Assembly (NCBI GenBank): GCA_020634895.1 | Contig: JACKAV010000004.1 | Location: 310,001-374,000, forward strand | Reading direction: 5' to 3' | From: Anaerolineales bacterium | Lineage (GTDB): Bacteria; Chloroflexota; Anaerolineae; Anaerolineales; Villigracilaceae | DNA length: 64,000 nt | Part shown: positions 40,081 to 48,589 of the stretch, piece by piece | Layout of the letters: each line of letters opens with the position of its first letter | How positions within the stretch are numbered: position 1 is the first letter of the stretch | Position numbers and translations under genes: made by a program | Notes under the pieces: model-generated | The model's input: only the letters and a program-made list of their open reading frames with translations | The model's database searches: none | Told to the model about the DNA's origin: nothing

Positions 40081-42189
40081 TTAAGGTTGTGCCGGGCGCA
40101 TGATCGGGTTTGGCGCCTCGTTGCGGTTGGTGAAGAAGTTGTCGGGCAACGGCAGCGGATCGAGTTTGCGCGGCACGGAGATCGAATCAGTGGGGATCAG
40201 ATACAGGTTGATGGGACCGGTGCTTCCCAAACGGATATCCTGGAATGCAAAAACCACATAACTGCTGTCGGGGCTGAAGGATGCGTCGCGATAGCAGCAA
40301 TTATTTTCATAGGGTGCGGCGGGTTCGGCTTTGTGCGTGAAGGAACTGTACATGACCATGTCGCCGAAGCCGTTGTTGCGGACGTTGCTGTTGAGGAAGA
40401 AGAGCAGGTCGCCGTCCCAATCGAAGTTAACGATCTCGTTGGCGAATTGGAAACGCCCGGTCGGGAATTCGTCGACGGTGGCAGTTGGAATGGCTTCGCA
40501 GTTCTGCGCGTCGACGATGCGGATGGCGTCGGCGTGGACGTCGTTCACATTGGCGATATATTCGATGGCGAGCTTTGTCCCGTCGCCTGACCACTGCACA
40601 TCTTTGACGGGCAATGCGTTGAATAAACAGCCGTCCATTTCGAGCAGGGCGCTGCGGCGGGTGGCAAAGCGCAGTTTCAATAGATCATAAGGAACGATGA
40701 ACAATTCGCGGTTGACGCTGATGGCGACCTTTTTGCCGTCGGGCGAAACGCTGAAACCTTCGAAGTACTGCGCCGAAACATAATTGATAATGACTTCTTC
40801 AACCTGGGTTTCTATGTTGACCGTCTTAACGGTCTTGCCGGACATATAAAGAATGGTCTTGCCGTCAGGCAGCCATTGCAGGTTGTATTTTGGAAGTCTG
40901 TCGTTGGTGTATTGCCTGCGTTCGCTTCCATCCACGTTCATAACCCAGATGTCGTTCTCGCGCACGAAGGCGATCTTGTCCGCACCGCCGACGATGGGCA
41001 GCCCGGAGGAACTCGGCTGGGTGGCGGTCGCTTCAACGGTTTCGGCGGCAGAGATTGGTGTGGCTGTCCACTGGATGACGATGGGTTGGACCGTCTCTGT
41101 GGGGACTCCGCTTACAGACGGGGCGGTGGCGGTGATCGGCGCCTCAAGCAACGACGCAAGCATGTCCCCGCCCATGAAGTAAAGTCCTCCGCCGATGACT
41201 GCTGCCAGTAATATCAATACCGCGAGAATCGCGAACACCGGCGAGCGGCGCTTTTTCGGCTCCATCTGCGCAGTGGATGTAGATTCCTGCTGCTTTTTGA
41301 TCGTGGCGGTTTTGTTATACGGAGATAGTCTCGCCGTGGTGTTGTCACTGCGTTCGGGCGGGGTCACTCCGCGTAGAAAAGCCTTGAGCGTTTCGACCAG
41401 TTCCACGGCGGTCGAGAAGCGTTCATCCCGGTTTTTAGCCATGGACGTGGAGATGACCTTTTCCATCCACAGGGGCAGATTGGGGTTGGCTTCCAAAATA
41501 TGCGGAACCGGCTCGGTGATGTGTTTGATCGCCAGCCCAAGCGGAGTATCCGCCTTGTAGGGCTGTTTGCCCGTGACCATTTCATAAAGGATGACGCCCA
41601 GCGCGTAAATGTCGGCACGCCCATCCACGGGGTCACCGGCGGCTTGTTCGGGCGCCATATAGGCGGGCGTACCGATGATGGCGCTTCCGGTCATGTTGCC
41701 GGAAGCCTCCCCCTGACTGAACTTGGCAATGCCGAAATCAGAGATGAGCGGAACGCCGCGGTTGGTAAACAGGATGTTGGCAGGCTTGAGGTCGCGGTGG
41801 ACAATTCCACGGGAATGCGCCTCATCCAACCCCGGCGCGATCTGCTCCAGAATGCGGACGGTTTCTTCTATGCTGAAAGTGTGTGACTTGATGCGCTCCG
41901 AAAGCGATCCCCCGCTCATGTAGCGCATCACAAAATAAGGCTGACCGTTTTCCTCCCCCACATCGTAAACGGGCACAATGGAGGGATGCTCCAATTGCGC
42001 AATGATCTTTGCTTCCCGCTCGAAACGTACACGGAACTGCGGGTCGGAATGGATCAGCTCCGGCGGCAGGAATTTGATGGCAACTTCCCGTTCGAAACGA
42101 GGGTCATAGCCGCGATACACTGTGGCAAAACCACCCCGTCCCAATTCGGATTTGATTTCATAACGCCCGATTTTTTCTGGCATGACCAT
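40081..42189 (-). CDS. Ser/Thr protein kinase with extracytoplasmic beta-propeller domain
   Basis: Membrane kinase of 702 residues. The cytoplasmic kinase domain (about 8-275) shows LGRGGFATVYRG, VAIKFLP, HRDLKPANILF, SDFGIAKF and MAPEQA, so all Hanks motifs are intact. A transmembrane helix (SPVFAILAVLILLAAVIGGGLYFMGG) near 315-340 leads to a Thr/Pro/Ala-rich linker and a TolB/WD40-like propeller of roughly 300 residues (KIAFVRENDIWVMNVDGSERRQYT, LQWLPDGKTILYMSG). Probably senses an external ligand or wall state. TATACT lies seven bases before the ATG at 42189 and no ribosome-binding site is seen, so a leaderless start is likely. Confidence 0.9.
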   Translation of the reverse strand: MVMPEKIGRYEIKSELGRGGFATVYRGYDPRFEREVAIKFLPPELIHSDPQFRVRFEREAKIIAQLEHPSIVPVYDVGEENGQPYFVMRYMSGGSLSERIKSHTFSIEETVRILEQIAPGLDEAHSRGIVHRDLKPANILFTNRGVPLISDFGIAKFSQGEASGNMTGSAIIGTPAYMAPEQAAGDPVDGRADIYALGVILYEMVTGKQPYKADTPLGLAIKHITEPVPHILEANPNLPLWMEKVISTSMAKNRDERFSTAVELVETLKAFLRGVTPPERSDNTTARLSPYNKTATIKKQQESTSTAQMEPKKRRSPVFAILAVLILLAAVIGGGLYFMGGDMLASLLEAPITATAPSVSGVPTETVQPIVIQWTATPISAAETVEATATQPSSSGLPIVGGADKIAFVRENDIWVMNVDGSERRQYTNDRLPKYNLQWLPDGKTILYMSGKTVKTVNIETQVEEVIINYVSAQYFEGFSVSPDGKKVAISVNRELFIVPYDLLKLRFATRRSALLEMDGCLFNALPVKDVQWSGDGTKLAIEYIANVNDVHADAIRIVDAQNCEAIPTATVDEFPTGRFQFANEIVNFDWDGDLLFFLNSNVRNNGFGDMVMYSSFTHKAEPAAPYENNCCYRDASFSPDSSYVVFAFQDIRLGSTGPINLYLIPTDSISVPRKLDPLPLPDNFFTNRNEAPNPIMRPAQP

Positions 42190-42196
42190 GAAGACA

Positions 42197-42202
42197 AGTA
42201 TA
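42197..42202 (-). promoter_or_regulatory. Minus-10 box of the kinase gene, leaderless type
   Basis: TATACT on the minus strand, seven bases before ATG 42189, with TTGCGT 17 bases upstream as a possible -35. Confidence 0.5.
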
Positions 42203-42250
42203 CCTATTCAAAGGTATCAACGCAAGAATGGAGGAACGAATTGAAATGTT

Positions 42251-42880
42251 TCAATCCGTCATGTACAACCCGCCCGTGGACTCCATCCAGTCTGCGATGC
42301 GCTCCACGGCGGCGGTAATGTCGTTATCTGAAATATCAACTTCGATCTTCGGCAGGATCGATTCATCGAACAATTTGCGGATGAGTTTTTGCTCCTCCAC
42401 GAAGAGATTCAGGTCATCGTACTGCGAAGGATTGCCCGAAACCTTCAACCGTTCCGCCCGCGCCGCCTCGAAGGATTCAAGCGAACGCGTCATCAGCACC
42501 AGCCGAAAGTTGAGTGGAAGCAGGCGTTCCTCCAGCCAGTGGAAGTCGTAATCCTTGTTGTAGGTCATTTGCTGATACATGCGCGTGGAAAGATGGAAGC
42601 GGTCTACGATCCATGAGTAATAGCGCTGCAACTCGAAAAGCTTTACCCATGTTTCGTAGGTTTCCATTGCCAGAGACTCCTCCTGCGGCTCGAAGTTGAT
42701 CAATCCGCGCCCCCAGGGTAAATTGGTGAAAGCGCACCACTCGCCGCTGATCAGCGGCGAGTGGTATCTATACTTGCGTGGACCGACAATGCACGGATGT
42801 TCGTTCAAGGCAAAGGCGATATCGGTCTTGAATGTGAGGCGGGTGCCTTCGAGAATGATCTTTGGCGTGAGTTTGCTCAT
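42251..42880 (-). CDS. Thymidylate-kinase-like protein with degenerate P-loop
   Basis: Protein of 209 residues. The start IILEGTRLTFKTDIAFALNEHP aligns by eye with the dTMP-kinase P-loop (EGxxxxGKT), but Phe replaces the last glycine. Later features, LMTRSLESFEAARAERLK and a terminal helix, also fit the P-loop kinase fold. The lid Arg residues are partly present. It may bind nucleotides without normal catalysis or act on another substrate. It overlaps the lipoprotein gene end by four bases and lies just upstream of nothing else on its strand but the kinase. Function unknown. Confidence 0.55.
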   Translation of the reverse strand: MSKLTPKIILEGTRLTFKTDIAFALNEHPCIVGPRKYRYHSPLISGEWCAFTNLPWGRGLINFEPQEESLAMETYETWVKLFELQRYYSWIVDRFHLSTRMYQQMTYNKDYDFHWLEERLLPLNFRLVLMTRSLESFEAARAERLKVSGNPSQYDDLNLFVEEQKLIRKLFDESILPKIEVDISDNDITAAVERIADWMESTGGLYMTD

Positions 42881-43740
42881 TGCGAATTGACGAAATCCTC
42901 CAACTCCGGTTCGAGGGTTATACCAAGGTCACGGGCGCGGGTGAGGTAGAGTTTTGCCAGCGCATCATTCTGAATGGATTCACCGTAATAGTAGCAGCTT
43001 CCAAGAAAGTAATTGACGTACGCATTGTCCTGCATTTGCGGGTAGACCATTTCCAGATAGTTGCGTCCGTTCTCGTAATCTTCAAGCAGGGTATACGAAA
43101 AACCGATGTATACCTGGGCGTCTACAAGATAGTCCGAGCCAATGGATTTGTAGATTTCCTCGGCTTTTTGGAATTGTGTCAGTGCCTCGTTGTAATCCTC
43201 CCTTGCAAAATGTACCCTGCCGGCGCCGTAATATCCTTCGGGGTTATTGGCGTCAATTTCCAAAAGGGTGTTGTACTCTTCGAGGGCGCTGTCGTATTCT
43301 TCGAGCCCCATGTAGGCATTGGCAAGTCCTAGATGCGCGACATCATTATCCGGCGCGACTTCAATGGACTTTTGATACCAGGTGATCGCCTCATCCACGC
43401 TGCCCTGCTGGCGGAGCTGCAGGGCGAGGTTATCCATCGCATCGCAATAATTGGGGTCGAGTTCAAGAGCTTGGCGGTAGGAACTTATGGCAGAAGTGGT
43501 ATCCCCTGCCTGTTCATACGTCACACCCTGGTTGTAGGCATCCACAGCTTCCGGCACATCCGACGGGCAGTAGACGTCGAAATTGTCCCTGCGGGTGATC
43601 GGCGTGGATGTGGCTTGCTGCTGGGGCGGTTCAAGGGTGGGCAGGTCATAAGGGGTTGGAGTTGTTCCGATGGCTTTTTCGAGCGTGGCACATGCCAGTG
43701 AGCTTGATAAGAGCAAAACGATATACAGAAATTTTTTCAT
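42877..43740 (-). CDS. Lipoprotein with tetratricopeptide repeats
   Basis: Exported lipoprotein of 287 residues. The signal peptide ends in SSSLAC (lipidated Cys about residue 17). A short Pro/Thr linker (PTPYDLPTLEPPQQ) precedes five or more TPR units from about residue 58 to 280 (AVDAYNQGVTYEQAGDTTSAISSYRQALELDPNYCDAMDNLA, and so on). TPRs bind other proteins, so an envelope scaffold is likely. AGGAGA precedes the ATG. Operon with the thymidylate-kinase-like gene. Confidence 0.87.
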   Translation of the reverse strand: MKKFLYIVLLLSSSLACATLEKAIGTTPTPYDLPTLEPPQQQATSTPITRRDNFDVYCPSDVPEAVDAYNQGVTYEQAGDTTSAISSYRQALELDPNYCDAMDNLALQLRQQGSVDEAITWYQKSIEVAPDNDVAHLGLANAYMGLEEYDSALEEYNTLLEIDANNPEGYYGAGRVHFAREDYNEALTQFQKAEEIYKSIGSDYLVDAQVYIGFSYTLLEDYENGRNYLEMVYPQMQDNAYVNYFLGSCYYYGESIQNDALAKLYLTRARDLGITLEPELEDFVNSQ

Positions 43741-43887
43741 GATCTTCTCCTAATCGTAGGGTATTTTCCCATTTTTAAAATTGTATAGGCAATGGTCTGT
43801 TTGTACTAAGTTGCAATTCTGATAAATTTCTGAAATGAATCGTCCATACAGTTGTGGTATATTCCCCCCGTAAAGGTAAACTTTGTT

Positions 43888-44253
43888 ATGGACGACAGAA
43901 TCACAATCATCGAAGGACCGCCCCCCATCTTTGAACACGTCAACGACGGTTGGGCAATGGGCTTGAACGAGAGCCCGAATCTTACCGTGCCTGCATTAAC
44001 GCGCCTGCGCACCTTTAATGGTCCCGCATTGGTGCAGCGTTGCTACAATGCCTGGCATAACCGCAATTCCATTCACTTGCATTACCGCAGCGAAGCGGGG
44101 CTGGAGCAGACCGCTCCCATTCTTGCCGCACGCAATGTGGAGACCAACGATGGACAAGTCCTGCTTTTGTGGGTCTATCTCGACAGCGAAAAGGTCGAAT
44201 ACGAAACCGACACCGGCGACGACGATCAACTGGACGACTACCCTGGCGAATAG
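43888..44253 (+). CDS. Hypothetical acidic protein
   Basis: Protein of 121 residues, no recognised domain. It begins MDDRITIIEGPPPIFEHVNDGWAMGLNESP and ends in a strongly acidic stretch (DTGDDDQLDDYPGE). No signal peptide or membrane helix. The ATG at 43888 follows AAAGG at a long distance. Bounded by a strong terminator at 44264-44299, so it is a monocistronic gene. Codon use matches the neighbouring chromosome, which supports a real gene. Confidence 0.6.
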   Translation: MDDRITIIEGPPPIFEHVNDGWAMGLNESPNLTVPALTRLRTFNGPALVQRCYNAWHNRNSIHLHYRSEAGLEQTAPILAARNVETNDGQVLLLWVYLDSEKVEYETDTGDDDQLDDYPGE

Positions 44254-44263
44254 GGTATAAAAT

Positions 44264-44299
44264 AAGTGACAGTCATTTTCAAGGTGACTGTCACTTTTT
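44264..44299 (+). terminator. Intrinsic terminator after the acidic protein
   Basis: AAGTGACAGTC pairs with GACTGTCACTT around an 11-base loop, followed by TTT. Confidence 0.85.
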
Positions 44300-44314
44300 A
44301 TTTTGAGGACATCC

Positions 44315-45085
44315 ATGACAACGCTTCTTTCTTCGCTCGAATCTGGTGTGCTGACCCTGAGCCTTAACCGCCCCGAACGCGCTAACGCCTTCGACCTCGA
44401 AATGACACAGGCTTTGCAGCGTTCCCTCACCGAAGCGGAAAAGGACCCGCAAGTGAGATGTGTCATCCTCACCGGCTCAGGGAAGGTTTTCAGCGCCGGA
44501 CAGGATATCACCGAGATGAAAAAATACGGCGGGGATATTTCCTACCGCGAGCATTTGGAGGAGACATACAATCCGCTAATTTTGCAGCTCCGCGAGATGG
44601 GCAAACCAGTTGTCGCCGCCGTCAACGGACCTTGTGCAGGGGCTGCATTTGGCATCGCTTTGGCTTGCGACTTGCGCATTGCACATTCACGCGCCTATTT
44701 CGTGGTGGGATTCAGCGGTATTGCCCTCGCGCCCGATTCAGGCGTCTCGCTCCTCCTGCCGAAGTTGATCGGGTTGGGGCGCGCGCAGGAATTCTTCTAT
44801 TCAAACAAACCGATCTTTGCAAGGCAGGCACATGCGTGGGGCATCGTCAACAAAGTAGGTGGATTCAACTATCAGCGGCTGGTCAGCCAAACGGCAGGTA
44901 CACTGGCTCGAGGTCCGCGTGAGGCGTTTGCGGCTGGGAAGAAGGCGTTCAATGCGGCAGTCCTGCCCAACCTGGTAGATATGCTTAATACTGAAGGACT
45001 CTTGCAAGATCAAGCAGGCAAATCAGCGGAACATCGCGAAGGTGTGGCGGCATTCTTTGAAAAGCGGAAACCAAACTTTGAGTAG
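44315..45085 (+). CDS. Enoyl-CoA hydratase/isomerase family protein
   Basis: Crotonase-fold enzyme of 256 residues acting on acyl-CoA thioesters. It shows LSLNRPERANAFDLEMTQAL, the oxyanion loop SAGQDITEMKKYGG, and GPCAGAAFGIALACDLRIAHSRAYFVVGFSGIALAPDSGVSLLLPKLIGLGRA. The second catalytic Glu position of hydratases is Asp (APDSG), so isomerase activity is possible (PaaG-like). ATG 44315 is supported by GAGGA; an in-frame TTG at 44303 lies within that site. Followed by a pseudogene. Confidence 0.85.
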   Translation: MTTLLSSLESGVLTLSLNRPERANAFDLEMTQALQRSLTEAEKDPQVRCVILTGSGKVFSAGQDITEMKKYGGDISYREHLEETYNPLILQLREMGKPVVAAVNGPCAGAAFGIALACDLRIAHSRAYFVVGFSGIALAPDSGVSLLLPKLIGLGRAQEFFYSNKPIFARQAHAWGIVNKVGGFNYQRLVSQTAGTLARGPREAFAAGKKAFNAAVLPNLVDMLNTEGLLQDQAGKSAEHREGVAAFFEKRKPNFE

Positions 45086-45099
45086 GGTTTGTAATTGTG

Positions 45100-46740
45100 A
45101 TGGTAAACTTTTTTAGGCTTCTTCGTTCAAAATGGTTACATCTCGGTCTGGGGATATTGATATCCATTCCTTTTTTTATTTCCAATTTCCGCATTCTTAC
45201 TGAACATTTGAATACCACATTTGATGACGCGTATATGTTCTATCGTTATGCGGAAAATTTTTTGAACGGGTATGGTGTTGCATGGAATCCGGATGGCGTG
45301 CAAACATATGGTGTGACCAGCCTTCTTTATCTGTTTTTGATTGTTGGGGTAACATGGGCTTTTTCTTCTATAGGTAGTGGTCCGACCCTTGTTATTACAT
45401 CTTTGCGATGGGTATGTTGACTATTTCTGTTTTAGTTGTATGGGCTCTTAAAACGAATATGTCTAAAACTGTCAAAAGTATCGTTTTCTTTTTGTTTCGT
45501 TGGTCATGGTCATTTTGCTTTCTTCGAAAATTTATTTGCTTCATTCCACCAGCGGTATGGACACTACCTTGGCGATTCTTAACACTACATTGATGGTCAT
45601 TACTGCTGTAAAGTGGGTGCAAACTCCGAAGATACAGAATCTAATTTTGTTGGTGCTTTCGGCTTATGCAAGTTTTTAACCCGCCCTGATCTGCTTTTAT
45701 ATACCTTACTATTTCCGATCTTTTACGGCTGTTTTTTTTAGAGGAAGACCGTAACAAGAATACTTTTCGTTTTATTGTTGTCATTTCGTCGATTCTACTG
45801 TTGGATACATTAATCAAGTATCTAATATTTGGGAATCCGCTTCCACTTCCTTTTTATGCAAAAGTATGGGTTTTACGATGGTTATAAGGGATGCCCATGT
45901 GGAATCCCATGACTTACCTGTTTCAGTTTTTCAGGTTGGTATTCCCATTTATCACGATTATGATTTTTTCAGTTACAACGAAAAACTGGAAATTAGCTTT
46001 CGCTTTTTTTCTCCGGTCTTGTTCACCTTCCTTTATTTTTTTCGATGGTTCAGGTGATGGGTTTTTGGGCACGTTACTATATTCCAGCCCTTCCTTTTTT
46101 ATTATTGGAAGTTTACTGATCTTCAATCAACGCGCTGAGGAGACGGATCTTCCACCCGCTCGAAGATGATTCTTCGTGGAGCGGTGACATTTATTACCTT
46201 TCTCTTGTTGTTCGTTCCTTTCGTTCAGTCTTCTATGGAGAAGTTATACGAGACCAGGCTTATGCCGCCTGTCAAAATCTATAAGAGTGTATTATCACAA
46301 ACAATTGTAGATGAAATTCCTTATATGAGTTGGCGACGTTCCATTGAAGCTATGGCTCGAATGTGCTCTCAATTACCATCTGGAACTGTTGTGGCAATGT
46401 CTGAATATGGATTGGTTGGGGCAAATGCTCCCAAATTCAGATATTGGACTTGCTAGGATTACATGATCCTTCTTCGCACATAACGGTTTTAGCACAGCGG
46501 AACTTTTCGCCGTACTCCAGATCTGATTTGGCTACCGCCACCAGACTACTCAAAATATATTCATCCATTCAAGATGACCCAAATTTCCTGTCTGATTATG
46601 ATTATTACCCCGGGGTGTTTAATACAGGGTTAGCAGTTCGACGTGACTCTGCGCACTACGAACGCATTATGGATATTCTTCAAACTTTATGGCGAGATTA
46701 TTATCCAAATATGGAATTGCCCCATATCCTGGATAAATAA
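45100..46740 (+). pseudogene. Decayed membrane glycosyltransferase gene
   Basis: Successive frames translate into pieces of one integral-membrane protein: an N-terminal helix and loop with FDDAYMFYRYAENFLNGYGVAWNPDGVQTYGVTSLLY, then hydrophobic helices, a GNPLPLPFYAK stretch, and C-terminal SGTVVAMSEYGLVGANAPKF followed in another frame by DLLGLHDPSS. The plan is like mannosyl- or arabinofuranosyltransferases of the GT-C type. At least four frameshifts and stops break it, at about 45.42, 45.7, 45.9, 46.15 and 46.45 kb. The DNA is AT-rich. The first piece is directly downstream of the enoyl-CoA hydratase gene. Confidence 0.75.
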
Positions 46741-46926
46741 CTCATATTACCCTATCCTTTCGTGAGAGGGTTAGGGTGAGGGAAAACAGCGTTGCTTTCA
46801 ACAAACTACGTAAGGTGAGTAAATAATATCTGGATGTGATAGGCGTATCCAAATTAGGTGTAACAGGGTTACATAAAACGTCAAAAGATGTCATTTTTTG
46901 TCAAAAATCAGTGTACTTTTGTCATA

Positions 46927-46955
46927 TTGACGCAGGTTTGAATTTCGTGTAAAGT
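46927..46955 (+). promoter_or_regulatory. Promoter of gdhA
   Basis: TTGACG (46927-46932) and TAAAGT (46950-46955) with a 17-base spacer. Leader is about 128 bases. Confidence 0.6.
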
Positions 46956-47026
46956 TTTAGTGCAATTTAGTTAGAAATATTTGTGGAAATATCTTATGAA
47001 CCAGCGAATTCACATAGGCTGTGAAT

Positions 47027-47056
47027 AAGCGGGCACCCCGTCCGGAGTGTCCGCTT
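47027..47056 (+). terminator. Hairpin in the gdhA leader
   Basis: AAGCGGGCAC pairs with GTGTCCGCTT (one T-G wobble) 34 bases before the ATG. The following ATATTTTCTC is a weak T-rich tract, so it may be a partial attenuator. Confidence 0.4.
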
Positions 47057-47089
47057 ATATTTTCTCTAAACCTCTTATAGGAGAGTAAC

Positions 47090-48388
47090 ATGTCAGGACA
47101 AATCAATGCGTTTGAAATGGCACAGAAACAGTTTGATGCAGTTGCCAAACAATTGAAGCTCGACTCCGGCGTTGCCGAGACCCTGCGTTGGCCGATGCGC
47201 GAATATTCCTTCCGCATCCCCGTGCGCATGGACGACGGCTCGCTCAAGGTCTTCCAGGGCTTCCGCGTTCAGCACAACGATGCGCGCGGTCCCAACAAGG
47301 GCGGTATCCGCTTCCACCCCGCTGAAACCATGGACACCGTCCGCGCTCTCGCGACATGGATGACCTGGAAATGCGCCGTGGCAGACATTCCGCTCGGCGG
47401 CGGCAAGGGCGGCATTATTGTCGATCCTTCCACGCTTTCCGTGGTCGAAAAGGAAGAGCTGTGCCGCGGTTGGGTGCGTAATATGTGGAAGAACATCGGT
47501 CCACGAAATGACGTCCCGGCGCCCGACGTAGGAACCACCCCCCAGATGATGGGCTGGATGATGGATGAATATTCCAAGCTCGTCGGTCAATACACCCCCG
47601 GCGTATTTACTGGTAAACCTCTCGGCGGCGGCGGCTCCCTCGGACGCACTGAAGCCACCGGCTACGGCGTGATCTACACCGTGCGCGAAGCGATGAAACA
47701 CCTCAACATCGACCCGAAGAAATCGGTTGCTGTGCTTCAGGGCTTTGGTAACGTTTCGCAGTATGCGGCTGTTGGCTTCGTCGAGATCCTCGGCGGAACC
47801 GTGGCGTGCGTCTCCTGCTACGACCGCCATGAGAAGAAAGCCTTCACCTACAGCAAGAAAGGCGGCATCGATCCGCGCTTCCTGCTCTCCATCGTGGACG
47901 AATACGGAACCATCGATAAAGCCAAGGCTATGGATGCCGGTTATCAGGTGGACGACGGCGACAAGTGGATCGAGTTCGAAGGCAATGTGCTCATCCCCGC
48001 CGCACTCGAAGGACAGGTCAACGGCGATACGGTCAAGAAGATTTCCAAGGGCATCAAGATCGTTGCCGAAGGCGCGAATGGTCCCACCACCCCCGAAGCG
48101 GACGAAGTCTTCAAGAAGAACAATATCTTCAACATCCCCGACTTCCTCTGCAACGCCGGCGGCGTGACCACCTCCTACTTCGAACAGGTTCAGAACGACA
48201 TGAACTTCTACTGGAGCAAGGACGAAGTCCTGCAGCGCCTCGATGAGAAGATGACCTCCGCGTTCAACAGCGTGTACGACCGCCACGAACAGGAAAAAGT
48301 CTACATGCGCGATGCGGCTTACATGGTCGCCATCGACCGCGTGGTCAAGGCGATGGAACTCCGCGGCTGGCTGACCGGCGCAGCGTAG
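47090..48388 (+). CDS. gdhA: Glutamate dehydrogenase (Glu/Leu/Phe/Val family)
   Basis: Interconverts glutamate and 2-oxoglutarate plus ammonia, 432 residues. Seen are the substrate site FRVQHNDARGPNKGGIRFHP, the catalytic GGGKGGIIVDP, DVPAPDVGT, TGKPLGGGGSLGRTEATGYGV, the Rossmann VLQGFGNVSQYAAVGF, and IVAEGANGPTTPEADEVF. The short form is hexameric. GGAGAGTAAC precedes the ATG. It fits amino-acid catabolism with gcdH next door. Cofactor is not determinable. Confidence 0.95.
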   Translation: MSGQINAFEMAQKQFDAVAKQLKLDSGVAETLRWPMREYSFRIPVRMDDGSLKVFQGFRVQHNDARGPNKGGIRFHPAETMDTVRALATWMTWKCAVADIPLGGGKGGIIVDPSTLSVVEKEELCRGWVRNMWKNIGPRNDVPAPDVGTTPQMMGWMMDEYSKLVGQYTPGVFTGKPLGGGGSLGRTEATGYGVIYTVREAMKHLNIDPKKSVAVLQGFGNVSQYAAVGFVEILGGTVACVSCYDRHEKKAFTYSKKGGIDPRFLLSIVDEYGTIDKAKAMDAGYQVDDGDKWIEFEGNVLIPAALEGQVNGDTVKKISKGIKIVAEGANGPTTPEADEVFKKNNIFNIPDFLCNAGGVTTSYFEQVQNDMNFYWSKDEVLQRLDEKMTSAFNSVYDRHEQEKVYMRDAAYMVAIDRVVKAMELRGWLTGAA

Positions 48389-48421
48389 TTCAGTAATCAG
48401 TAGTCAGTAAGCAGTAAACAG
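48389..48421. repeat. Short AGTAATCAGT-type tandem repeat
   Basis: Direct units of the form CAGTARNCAGT after the gdhA stop. A related degenerate piece (CTGATAACTGACAACTAATCAC) lies at 48550-48572. Confidence 0.4.
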
Positions 48422-48454
48422 AAGAGGATGCGCTGAAAGGCGTGTCCTCTTTTT
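48422..48454 (+). terminator. Terminator of gdhA
   Basis: AAGAGGA and CGC pair with GCG and TCCTCTT across a small internal loop, followed by TTTTT. Confidence 0.75.
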
Positions 48455-48589
48455 ATTTCTCCCCGCTTCTTTTCGGACTTTGTGCCTGATTCTGTTTCTT
48501 ACGCCTGATCTTACGCTGAAGCCTTTTGATACAATAACCAAATACTACTCACTGATAACTGACAACTAATCACTATTTCCGAGGTCTTC

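Larger units (their letters stand above)
46741..47089 (+). other. Intergenic region and leader of gdhA
   Basis: Begins with a weak CCCTATCC...GGTTAGGG palindromic remnant (46750-46780). Repeated TTTTGTCA-like pieces lie at about 46890-46925, then the promoter (46927-46955) and a hairpin leader (47027-47056). No gene is seen. Confidence 0.5.

Noticed and set aside
45100..46740. Several small genes instead of one pseudogene
   Set aside because: The pieces follow the order of one membrane glycosyltransferase and none has a ribosome-binding site of its own.
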